A stretch of DNA of 64,000 bases, from positions 25,322,501 through 25,386,500 of the forward strand of contig NC_134112.1 in assembly GCF_040939455.1 (NCBI RefSeq), in the 5' to 3' direction. How positions within the stretch are numbered: the stretch's first letter is position 1; the number at the start of each line of letters is the position of its first letter. Under the pieces are notes generated by a model. It did not search any database. It was not told where the DNA came from and worked only from the letters and a program-made list of their open reading frames with translations. Source of the DNA: Microcebus murinus (lineage: Eukaryota > Chordata > Mammalia > Primates > Cheirogaleidae). The translations under genes and the position numbers were made by a program. Below, in pieces: positions 23,976-34,535 of this stretch.

Positions 23976-25779
23976 AGGCTCTTTTCTCAAAATATTGAGT
24001 TCTTTTACTCTAAAGAATTGTGAGATTAATATACGAAATTAAACAAGACTATATTATAGTTCACCTTTAATATTATTGTTGCTTAGTGCATATTTTAAAA
24101 ATTGTGCAAATGACAAAAGGTAATCTTGCCGTGCCTTTTCAGCTCGGTGAACTCTGGATTCTGTAGCCTTTAACATCATTTAAAAAAAGAATTCTTGTTA
24201 TGTGGCATATGCTATCACTACTTTCATGTCTAGAAATATCATTTATGCCTTTGAAATGAAAATATAATGATGTTTGTTGCATTACAAATACAAACATATA
24301 ATGACATGGCTCTTTTTCACATCAGTTTAACAAATTATTCCAGAGAACATGTAGTCTAAGTAGATTATTTTGTTGACTTTCTGGCTTTTCTGGGACTTAG
24401 GGTTTGTTAGTGCATTCTTATGGTGGTGGGATGTAAGGGGTGCTGGGATCATGGTCTTAGAAAAATGGTTACTGTCGTTAGCTTTCAAAAAGAATGTTTG
24501 TTTGTTTCTTTGAAATGCTCTCTTCTCCCTTGTTAGGACATGTTTTTTTGTGTGTTTTTTCCCCCTTTTCCTGTGTGTCAGTCACTAAACTGAGCAATCT
24601 TGCCAGATAAGGGAACTGAGACCTAGAGAGCCCATGTGAATTATCTAAGCAGTGCTATTCAGTGTGTGGTCTGAAGACAGGTCCTGATCTGTGTTGTATT
24701 TATTACTGACCTGCAACAACATGAGTACAAAAATTGAGACTGATCTCTTAGAAATGTTTACAGCAATTTGACGTTTTTGTCTTATCTAAGTACTTGATCA
24801 TTTTTTTTAGTATTCACATTTATTGTTTTTTATAATAGTATTTGTGATATTTTAGACTAAAAACTGGTCTGTTAGCACAGACTGAAGCATTAATCTAGGG
24901 TCAGAGACAATTAACAATAGTCTCAGTCCCAGAACTATTATGATTTCTGGGTTTTTTTTTTTTTTTTTGGAGTCCTATATCTTTCTCTATATCTTCCTCC
25001 ATAGTCATAGTCATATTTTAATTTAAGCAGTATGCATATTTTCACTATGGAGAAACTTTAGGGATTCTAATACCACATTTCTTATCAAATGTACTTTGAA
25101 GTTCCAATGTCATAATCAGATATTATATTTTCATATGGAAGTCAAGCAATGGGACAATCTCATAGCTTTTTTTTTTCATTTGGAATACACAGAGAAAAGG
25201 GTAATGCAATTTCAATAGAATCTAGTTCTGTTTCATGTCTAAACAGCAGAAACATACAGTGTCATATTTAAAGACTCTATCACAAAAGTAATTTCATCTC
25301 AGAGATGTGCTTTTGTATTGTTTTGTATAAATGTCTCCAAAAGCTCTTCCTCATTTGTTAATACCACTTGTGAGCTTTCCTATTTCCAACATGCCTATTT
25401 CTTTCTTTAACACTAAAAGAGGTTAATAAAAATAATATTTTAATATCAAAAATAGTAAAATGTCTTACCATAGGGAAAAGAAATACACATATATTTCTTT
25501 CATTGAATAGGACTTGTTTTAGTATTGGTATCCTGGGACTTGTTTTAGTATTGGTATCCTGGGATCTATGTCCTGGGATATATGTATGCTATAAACTTCT
25601 AATATGCTCAGAATAGGATTTTGTTGCTAAAAGACAATACATCTTAAAGAAGATGAGAAATTGATTTTTAAAAATATAAGTAGTAAGAAAGGGTAACAGT
25701 GTTGTATGTTATAGATTCCATCTGTACACATTCCATCTAGGCAGAATGCTAGATGGAATAAAAGTTTAATTCAACAGAT
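23976..25779 (+). other. SKAP2: SKAP2 intron 4, unannotated segment
   Basis: A+T-rich sequence without a classifiable repeat. It includes a T run (24950-24968) and a 26-bp tandem duplication at 25511-25562, where GACTTGTTTTAGTATTGGTA plus six bases is repeated once. The part around 24120-24340 has a conserved look but no specific signal. Confidence 0.5.
25511..25562. repeat. 26-bp tandem duplication
   Basis: Two adjacent copies of a 26-bp unit beginning GACTTGTTTTAGTATTGGTA, with no mismatch seen. Confidence 0.95.
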
Positions 25780-26070
25780 TCTACTGTTATGTTAGACTGG
25801 GGGAATAAAATGATTAATAAGATATGTCACTGTCTTTAAGGACCTTATTTATAGATTAGTTGAGGAAAGAGAGACATAAATATCGACTCTGATTCAAAGC
25901 AGATTGGTTTAAGAAATACAGAAAGAGAAAGAAGATAATAGTTATGATTGGAATGAAGACAGACTTGATAGTGGAGATGGCATTTGAGCCAGGTCTGGGA
26001 GAATAAGAAGCTTTCTCATATGTGGAACATGAAGGTGATAGCATTTCAGATTTGTGAAACAATCTGGTAA
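25780..26070 (+). repeat. L2-like LINE fragment
   Basis: 'tttaaggaccttatttatag' followed by 'gagatggcatttgagccagg' and 'gaacatgaaggtgatagcat' has the order of the L2 3' end (supply-of-stock type motifs, then the ggcatttgagc motif). Divergence is high. Confidence 0.45.
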
Positions 26071-26084
26071 AAGGATATATTGGT

Positions 26085-26480
26085 CAGAACTCTCTCAATG
26101 CACAGGACAGAGAAAGAAACCCAGCTCAAACTGGTTAAAGCCCAAAGCAGAATTTATTGGTTCACCTATGACGGTTGAATTCTTATTTCATGCCCACTAG
26201 GATTCAGCTCAATCTGTAATAAGTTTCCCACTCACATCCTGCTTTCCTATGGGTAGCTTCCCTTAAGAGAGACTGGACCCCCCCCCCCCCCCATAGGATG
26301 GCTGTGGCAAAGATGACTATCAGTCACCAGCAGCTTCTTAGATATTTTCTACCGGCTTAGCAACCCCATGGAGAGAGAGATCTCTCAACAGTTGTAGCAG
26401 AAGTCCCTGGCTTGAGTTATGTCCTTATTTTGAATCAATCACGGTGGCCTCTCTAGGTATGTGTGTGTGCATGTGTGTTG
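26085..26480. repeat. Unclassified mammalian interspersed repeat with a 15-C run
   Basis: The order 'cccagctcaaactggttaaa', 'cagaatttattggttcac', 'cttagcaaccccatggagag', 'gtagcagaagtccctggctt' and 'gaatcaatcacggtggcc' matches a repeat I have seen many times in mammalian genomes but cannot name with certainty. Inside it is an uninterrupted run of 15 C (26278-26292). Confidence 0.6.
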
Positions 26481-27545
26481 CTTCACTTGGCCAGGACTGG
26501 AACATGTGTGCAAAAAAAGAGTGTGTAGGCAGGGGTGAGATCGGGGGAGGTACCATTTTCCAAAGAAAAATTGAGGTACTCTTACAGAAAGAATAAGCAA
26601 TTCAGAGCAATGGATATTTCAAGAAAATTACATGCTAAATTTTGAACTGATTTATAGAAAGAAGAGCTGGAAGAAAAAAAGCCAAAACATTAAGGTGAAC
26701 TGTTTAGACTAGTTAATTTAAAAAATTTTATTAATAATGTATTTATTTAATTTCTATTAAATCTTCAAACCTTTCTTAAGGACTGATTTTCCAGTTAGTG
26801 AAAGTACTTTTTTTTCCCCAAACTTGTTTGCTGTTAGGCTATTCTGTTCTTTCTCTTTTTAGCAATGTATGGGTAGAAAGGGATAAATTGCTAAGATAAA
26901 CCAATCACTTTTACTTTTTAGCACCTATGCGAAAAGGTGCAATTGTATGGATTAGAGCTAAATAAAAATTAGATTTTTAGATTATTTTAATTTAATTTGT
27001 CTTGTGTAGACCTCCTTTTAATTGTTTTCTAATTTGTATTCTTTTATAAAAAACAATTGAAGCAGTTAACAAAGATATATGTATTATACCGAGGTTTAAA
27101 AAATGAATTAGGAAATCAAAGGCAGGGAGAAGAAAGATAAATAGAAAAACTAAAGTGAAACTAGTATTAATATTTGTATCTCAAATGCATACTGTAGATA
27201 ATCTAGCTTTTGCTGGAGATCGACCACTTACTTGGCCCTGAGCTCTCTATCAACCAATGCAAAGAAGGAAAACTGATCAGGTACAAGATATATGGAGTTC
27301 TTGATGTAAAGCTAAATCAGGCACTCAAAAGAAGTGTATCTCTTTACTAAGAGGATGTAGTGAAATTTGTTTCAAAGAGGATCGCTAAGGATGTCATATA
27401 ATGCGATAAACAAAACCCATAAGAATATATTTAATCATACTCAGGAGTTTTTTTCTTAAAAGCTCCATCAGCATAGGTATGTAGCATAATGCCAAGACAT
27501 AGTTTAGGACAAGACATTTTGTATGAGGCCAAAATATTAATAAGA
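26481..27545 (+). other. SKAP2: SKAP2 intron 4, unannotated segment
   Basis: A+T-rich, with no repeat, RNA or gene that I can recognise. A short TG-rich patch lies at its left edge (26459-26480). Confidence 0.5.
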
Positions 27546-27785
27546 GCCTAGATCAGGAGTTGGCAATCTACAGCCCTTGGGGCAAATCTGGCCTGTCGCT
27601 ATATCTTATAAATAATTTTTTATTGGAACACGGCCATACCCATTTATTTACATATTGTCTACGGCTGCTTTCATGCTACAACAGTGGCAGTAACTGGTTG
27701 TGACAGAAACCATATGTCCCACAAAGCCTAGAATATTTCCTATTTGATGCCTTGCTGAAAAAGTTTGCCAACCCCTGGTCTAGAT
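27546..27785. mobile_element. hAT-Charlie-type element with near-perfect 8-bp target duplication
   Basis: The element at 27554-27777 starts CAGGAGTTGGCAATCTACAG and ends AAGTTTGCCAACCCCTG. The flanks are GCCTAGAT on the left and GTCTAGAT on the right (7 of 8 identical). The interior 'ttattggaacacggccatac' and 'attgtctacggctgctttca' are hallmarks of a common mammalian non-autonomous hAT family. Confidence 0.88.
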
Positions 27786-27833
27786 ATGTAACTCTCTGAT
27801 GGATTGGTTTAAAATTAAGACAGCACACAAAGT

Positions 27834-28137
27834 ATTTAGAGCAGAGGTCTCAAACTGGTAAGCCAAATTCCAAATTTGGCTTATAGATATATTTTGTTTA
27901 GTCAAGTCAGTATTTGATTTTTGAAGATTTGTGCCAACTCAGAAAAACTCAGATTTCTACTTTCTCTGGAAAAATTGATCTGGTGGTACAGGGTTTGCAT
28001 TGTGTTTGTCATCCCCTTTTTATGTACCATCTCTTTGCAATTGATGTTCCACACACTCTATCACCTTCCAGTCCTGGTCTTCTTCAAATATGTTTTTTGG
28101 ATTGTAGAGATTTAGGTTTTCGGCCCCTGAATTAGAA
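27834..28137. mobile_element. Second hAT-type element, 56 bp downstream
   Basis: The body at 27842-28129 begins CAGAGGTCTCAAACTGGTA and ends TTTTCGGCCCCTG. The flanking 8-mers ATTTAGAG and AATTAGAA match at 6 of 8 positions. No coding capacity. I do not recognise the subfamily. Confidence 0.65.
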
Positions 28138-28470
28138 GCATAACTGAGCTGTACATACTTCAGCTATGTTCAAATATATTATTTCCTGTAATAGCACTGG
28201 ACAGCAGAGAAGTTTAGGATATATTCCCTGACTACTACTTGGAGTGTAGTTTTTCTGTATTACTACTTACAGGCAGATCATATACCCTTTTAGCCAACAG
28301 AATTGGAGGTAGGGTTGATATTCTCTTAAGAAGATGAGGGGTTTGTCAAGGATGTGTGCCTATATAGATGACCAACATACTTGTACGTAGAAGCAGGCTG
28401 AGGGATTTGGCTCATGGCTCAGAGACAGGCCAAATTTTCCTAGGAATGTAGTTTTGGTTATATGCCAATA
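28138..28470 (+). other. SKAP2: SKAP2 intron 4, unannotated segment
   Basis: A 333-bp spacer between the second hAT element and Tigger1 with nothing recognisable. Confidence 0.5.
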
Positions 28471-31122
28471 CAGGCGTACCTTGGAGACATTGTGGGTTTG
28501 GTTCTAGAACACCACAATAAAGCAAATATCACTGTAAAGCAAGTCATATGTGTTTTTCTATTTCCCAGAGCACATAAAAATTATGTTTACACCACACTGT
28601 AGTCTATGAAGGGTGCAATAGCGTTAGTCTAAAAAAACCCAACATGTATACTTTAATTTAAAAATACTTTATTGCTAATTAATGCTAAAAATAATTGTAG
28701 CCTTCAGCAAATTGTGATCTTTTTGCTGGTAGAGCGCCTTGTCTCAATGTGGATGGCTGCTGACTGATCAGGGTGGTGGTGATTGAAGGCTGGGGTAGCT
28801 GTTGGAATTTCTTAAAATAAGATGACAATGAAGTTTGCCACATGCATTGACTCTTCCTTTACAAAAGATTTGTCTGTTGCATGTGATGCTGTTTGATAGC
28901 ATTTTACCCATAGTAGAACTTCTTCCAAAATTGGAGTCAGTCCTCTCAAATGCTGCCACTGCTGTATCAACTAGGTTATATATTATTCCAAATTTTTTGT
29001 TGTCATTTCAACGGTGTTCATAATGTCTTCACCAGCAGTAGATGCCATCTCAAGAAACAACACTTTCTTTGCTCATCCATAAGAAGCAACTCCTTATCCA
29101 TTCAAGTTTTATCATGAGATTGTAGAAATGAGTTCAGTCACTTTTCAGGCTCCTCTTCTCCTTCTCCCCCTTCCCCTTCCTCTTCCTTTTCTTCCTCCTT
29201 CCCCTTCTTCCCCTCCTTCTCTTCCTCTTTCTACTCCTCCTCCTCCTTCTCCTCGCCCCCCTCTCCCTCTCCTCCTCCTTCCCCTTCTCCTTCTTCTTTC
29301 TTCTTCATTTTTTGAAAAAGTGTGGTAATTACAGTATAGCCACTTCTAATTCCAGTTCTCCTGCCATTTCCACCACATTTGGTGACTTCCTGAAGCCTTG
29401 AACCCCCCATCATCCATGAGGATTAGAATCAACTTCTTCCAAATTCCTGTTAATATTGATATTTTGACCTCTTCCTGTGAATCATGAATGTTCTTACTGG
29501 TATCTAGAAAGTTGAATTCTTTCCGGAAGGTTTTCAATTGATTTTGCCTAGATCTATCAGAGGAATCACTATCTATGGCAACTATATGTTATGAAATGTA
29601 CTTCTTAACTAATATATTAAGACTTGAAAGTCAGTATTACTTCTTGATCCATGGGCTACAGAATGGATGTTGTGTTAGCAGGCATGAAAACAACATTAAT
29701 CTCCCTGTACATCTCCATCAGAGCTCTAGGCTTTGGCTTAAGGGAATGTTGTGACTGGTTTGATCCAGACTGCTAAAACTTTCTCCCTGTTTGTAATCGG
29801 GTGGACTGTCAATGAGCAGTAATATTTTAAAAGAAATCTATTATTTTTGAGCAGTAGGTCTCAACAGCTGGCTTAAAATATTCAGTAAACCATGCTATAA
29901 ACAAATGTGCTATCATCCAGGCTCTGTTGTTCCATTTATAGAGCAGAGGCAGAGTAAGATTTAGCAAATTCTTAAGGGCCCTAGGATTTTTGGAATGGTA
30001 AATGAGCATTGGCTTCAACTTCAAGTCCCCAGCTGCATTAACCCCTAACAAGAGAGTCAGCCTGTCCTTTGAAGCTTTGAAGCCAGGTATTGACTTCTCT
30101 CTATGAAAGTCCTAGGTGGTATCTTCTTGCAGTATAAGGTTATTTCATCTACTTTGAAAATCAGTTGTTTAGTGTAGCTACCCTTACCAGTGATCTTAGC
30201 TAGATCTTCTGGAATATGCTGTAGCTTCTCCATGAGCACTTGCTGCTTCACTTTGCACTTTTATGTTATGGAAATGGCATCTTCCCTTAAACCTCAGAAC
30301 CAACCTTTGCTAGCCTCCAACTTTTCTTCTTCAGTTTCCTCACCTTTCTCAGCCTTCATAGAGAACTGAAGAGAGTTAGGGCCTTGCTCTGGATTAGGCT
30401 TTGGCTTAAGGGAATGTGGTGACTGATTTGGTCCAGACTACTAAAACTTTCTCCCTGTTTGTAATCAGGCTGTTTTGCTTTCTTATCATTCATGTGTTTA
30501 CTGGAGTAGCACTCTTAGTTTCCTTCAAGAACTTTTCCTTTGCATTCACAGCTTGACTAACTGTTTGGCACAAGATACCTAGTTTTCAGCCTGTCTTGGC
30601 TTTCAACAAGCCTTCTTCATCCAGCTTAATCTTTTCTATCTTTTGATTTAAAGTGAGAATATGTAACTCTTCCTATCACTAGAACAGTTAGAGGCCATTG
30701 TAGGATTTTTCATCAGCCTAATAATTCTTAGGTTGTGTCTCAGGAAATAAGGAGGCCTGGTAAAGGGGGAGAGATGGAGGAAGGGTTGGTTGATGGAACG
30801 GACAAAACACACACTACATTTACTGATTAAGTTCACCTTCATTTATGGGTGTGGTTCATGGCATTCAAAAAGAGTTACAGTGGTAACATAAAAAATCACT
30901 GATCACAGATCACCATAACAAATGCAATAATAATGAAAAAGTCTGAAATAGTGCAAGAATTACCAAAATGTGACACAGAGACACAAAATGAGCACATACT
31001 ACTAGAAAAATGACACCAATAATAATTGCCCAACACAGGGTTGTCACAAACCTTCAATTTGTAAAAAGTGCAATATCTGTGAAGAATAATAAGGCAAAAC
31101 ACAATAAAATGAGATATGATTG
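28471..31122 (-). pseudogene. Full-length Tigger1 DNA transposon (copy A) with dead transposase
   Basis: Left end CAGGCGTACCTTGGAGACAT after TA; the right end is the diverged inverse at 31111-31122. At 2.65 kb it spans the whole autonomous element. On the minus strand, 30057-30251 retains part of the CENP-B-like DNA-binding region ([29 protein letters not shown]) and 29827-30051 part of the pogo-type DDE catalytic region ([20 protein letters not shown], then [13 protein letters not shown]). Frameshifts and stops break the frame throughout. It differs from the second copy by a pyrimidine expansion (29145-29310) and by a displaced internal duplication (29728-29798 copied from 30396-30466). Confidence 0.93.
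29145..29310. repeat. Polypyrimidine (CCT/CTT)n expansion inside Tigger1 copy A
   Basis: About 165 bases with almost no purines, built of CCT, CTT and CCCCTT units. It replaces a short 'ggctccacttct'-type segment of the transposon. The second Tigger1 copy has only a short pyrimidine stretch at the corresponding place (near 58475). Open frames over it encode only Leu/Pro or Glu/Gly repeats. Confidence 0.95.
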
Positions 31123-32270
31123 TGCAAAGACAAATGGGTAGGTGAGGACCAAATGACATATCTCTAATGTTTACTACTTTGGATCATCAGTTGTCATACT
31201 TAACAGAGATGATAATGGGTTAAACTATCACCATAGAAATAAAGAATAAAGATTGGATTTGGTGAAGAAAATATTTATCACATTAATTAATTATCCCATA
31301 AATGTAAATTTATCAGATTGAGTAGGTAGAGATAAAAGTTGTGATGAGTGGGTCAAAAGGCAACTAGAATTTAGTTTGTTATAGGAGAGGAGCTAGGAGT
31401 GGAGAAGAAAGACAGGGCTTGGTGCACTCCTGGGCAGCACAGGCTTCAGAACGCCCTGACTAGAGGCTCATTGGTCAACTTGATGGGTAGGGACGGGGGA
31501 GAGTAGTATCCAGTGGGAATGTGGGGGAGAACCAATGGTAGACTTCATGATTATGCCTAACATGAACCCTGACACTTGGATTATTTTCTTGAAGAATTCT
31601 TGTTTTGGGGGAATTCCTTTCTTTACCACCTGTAAAGAAAATGGGAAAGTGGATAAGAAAGACCAAGCCTGTTGAACTTGGAGTATTGAGAAATTCAGTC
31701 AAAGATATTTAAGAGGGAGTCTGAGATACGGGATAGAGATATGGAGAATCATTGATTTATTTGCCTAAACTTGTTGAATGTCATGAGAAAGATAAGACTT
31801 GCCAGAGATTTTAGAAGGAGATAGATTTAGGAGGTTCAGCGTAGAGGCATCTGCCCCAACTGTCCTCATAAATAAACCAGGAGAATTGCTGCTTTTGTTT
31901 CTAAACATATGATTCTAATTTACAGAATTTTAGAAGCCATTAATTACTTTCATTCCTTAGTGTGATTATATAGTCATGGGGATACATTTTATCTTAGTAG
32001 TTTTCTTTGGCATTCATTTGAATGCTGGTGTGATCTTAGCTTTTCTCTTTGTTTTTATTGTCTAATTATTTTTCTCCTTGTAATTCAAGCATCATGTTAT
32101 ATTACTATGTCTTGTCCTGGCAGTTTAAATAATATTAAGCAATATTCAAGGCAGACCAGATATACTTCTGGTATCTGCATACTAAATTTTCAAGGGCTTT
32201 AAAGAGGATTAATTTTGTGTTTCATCATATCAAGGATAACTTGTACTGTTGTGGTTAGTACACAGATTAT
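31123..32270 (+). other. SKAP2: SKAP2 intron 4, unannotated segment
   Basis: Mixed sequence; 31630-31830 has a faint L2-like look, otherwise no repeat, RNA or gene is recognised. The 75-codon minus-strand open frame at 31475-31702 has no family resemblance. Confidence 0.45.
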
Positions 32271-32274
32271 TTTA

Positions 32275-32445
32275 TAACATATACTTGGGTTTAGTCCTGG
32301 TTTGACACTGTGACTTTGGAAAAGCCTTTTCTGTCTAAGCCTTAGTTTCTTAATTTATAAAAATAGGGATAATTATAGTATCTCATAAGATTGTAGTAAG
32401 AGTAAGTGCCTGGCACATAAGACATGTCCAGTGTTAGCTCTTGGC
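32275..32445 (+). repeat. MIR SINE
   Basis: Sense MIR motifs in order: 'gtcctggtttgacactgtga', 'tctaagccttagtttcttaa', 'aaatagggataattatagta' and 'gtgcctggcacataagac'. Confidence 0.85.
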
Positions 32446-32713
32446 TATTATAATGTCATAAGATGACCAAAGGATTGGATAATTAACTTGATTTTAGTAC
32501 ATATTTTCTTTGAAATTTTTACCCGTGTTTAAACATAGGTAGTTTAAATTGTGTTGGACAATATTGCATTTAATCATATCACACTGAGGGAAACTAAATG
32601 ATGAATTGATACCTTTATGATTGTTTTTATGATTTAATATTCAGCTTTTTACTAATAAATATGATAGGCATTTTAATGTAGTTGTTCATAAATGTCATGA
32701 CCTATGTTAAATT

Positions 32714-33063
32714 TCAGTGATCTTTTTTTTTGAGACAGAATCTTACTCTGTTGCCCAGGCTAGAGTGAGTGCCGTGGCGTAAGCCTAGCTCACAGCAACC
32801 TCAAACTCCTGGGCTCAAGCAATCCTCCTGCCTCAGCCTCCCGAGTAGCTGGGACTACAGGCATGTGCCACTATGCCTGGCTAATTTTTTCTATATATAT
32901 TAGTTGGCCAATTAATTTCTTTCTATTTATAGTAGAGACGGGGCCTTGCTCTTGCTCAGGCTGGTTTCGAACTCCTGACCTCAAGCAATCTGCCCGCCTC
33001 GGCCTCCCAGAGTGCTAGGATTACAGGCGTGAGCCATGACGCCCGGCCTCAGTGATCTTTTTT
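32714..33063 (-). mobile_element. Strepsirrhine Alu
   Basis: An antisense Alu at about 32729-33048, with a T-run start and GCCCGGCC end, flanked by the 15-bp duplication TCAGTGATCTTTTTT (32714-32728 and 33049-33063). It carries the 'ttggccaattaatttctttc' segment between monomers that is characteristic of strepsirrhine Alus. Confidence 0.96.
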
Positions 33064-33453
33064 ATTTGGGTGAATTTAGCTTCCTGTCTCTGTCAGACAG
33101 TAGGAAAGTAATGAAATGATAGCATGTGATTTTTATCAAATTGAGTCTTAACCCTGAGAGCCATTAACTAGATTATTTTGTTAGAAAGATACCAATGGAA
33201 TAAAAAGCTGGGTAATCTTGAAATTCCAAACGGTTCCCTTCTTTGGTTGGCTGTTTACATATTTGGTGATCAAAAAACCAAGATATGTAGTTATTATAGA
33301 ATTCAATTAAGAAAAAATTTGATAAATCAAGTTACATTTTAAATGTACTAGGAGGTAACTTTTAAAAGAACTGGATCCTGGTTTTATAAAAGGAAGAATT
33401 ATTTTTGTGACAATCACTCCCAGATTTTAAAATTACGTTCTTAGATAATTGAT

Positions 33454-33618
33454 TTTTTAAAAGAGATGGGGTCTCACTATATTGCCCAGGCTTGAGTGCA
33501 GTGGCTATTCACAGATGTGATCATAGTGCACTACGGGCTTGAACTCTTGGGTTCAAGTGATCCTCCTGCCTTAGCCTTCAAGTAGCTGGGGCTATAGGGA
33601 TGTCTCACTGTGCCCGGA
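33454..33618 (-). mobile_element. Alu monomer (FLAM/FRAM-like)
   Basis: A single 7SL-derived monomer in antisense: 'gatggggtctcactatattg', 'tgagtgcagtggctattcac' and 'gatcctcctgccttagcctt', ending in TGCCCGGA. There is no second monomer, so this is an early fossil monomer rather than a full Alu. Confidence 0.8.
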
Positions 33619-34462
33619 CAGTATTTGATTTCTTAAAAAGAAATACTCCTATATCATGTGACTGTATGTTTTGTTGTAATTAAATAAAATTAAAGCCTTA
33701 ATGTTATTGCCTTGAATTTTATCAATTGGAATTCGAATACATTTCATTTGGATGATAAAATGCATAAAATATAAGTGATTTCCTTTTTATGTATAATATT
33801 TGGATTTTATATAATAGTATTAATAGCTCCTTTAGTTTAAAATTGTTCCCCAATGTATTTTTTCTTGCTCTACTACCCATTGAGTTTTAATAAGGTGCCT
33901 ATTATCACGAACTGTTTCTTCTCTGTTGACATTATTTTAAATCCTCTATTTTTCCTGTTCTATCTGATTTTCATGTAAAAATGTATTTTAATGTGTTTTT
34001 ACGAATCTCTGTGGATGTAGAAACCTATTGACCTGTGTGAATATAGACACTTTTGTGAACTAGCTGTTTTCCTGTGAGACTATAAAAACATTGCTAGTCT
34101 GTTATTCAGTCCAGAAATATGAAGGTTGAATAGCTATTTATCCCAAAATTATGGTGGGTGAACAAGTTCTAAGAAGTGGAAATGCTGATGTCCTTTATAA
34201 ATTTTATAAATATTTCAAACATACTATTTGAAGTATACATACACGATTTTTGTTTGCTGAGGAAAAACAGTTAGGTATGGTCTAGGTAAAACATACCCTT
34301 TCAGGTTAATTTTTTCATCGCTGTGACTGTCAGCGCCCACAACAGGGATTCAGATAGTGCATTGAGCAATTCATGTTTGCAATTCATTTCCTGTCCTTCG
34401 GTAACATGCTAGAAAATGTATCAAAAAGGTTTCAGTTGACATTGATCAAATTAGTTTGTACC

Positions 34463-34535
34463 TGTGATTTGACTAATACTTTTCTATAAGAGAATACTAA
34501 TACTTTTCTATAAGTATTAGTCAAATCACATTCTC
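34463..34535. repeat. Perfect 19-bp inverted repeat overlapping a direct repeat
   Basis: TGTGATTTGACTAATACTT (34463-34481) is repeated as an exact inverse at 34512-34530. In between, ACTAATACTTTTCTATAAG occurs twice in direct orientation (34472-34490 and 34496-34514). The arrangement is that expected from a local template switch, not from a transposon. Confidence 0.95.

Noticed and set aside
29128..29328. Open frame encoding Leu/Pro/Ser repeats
   Set aside because: It is a translation of the polypyrimidine expansion; no start context or conservation argument supports it.
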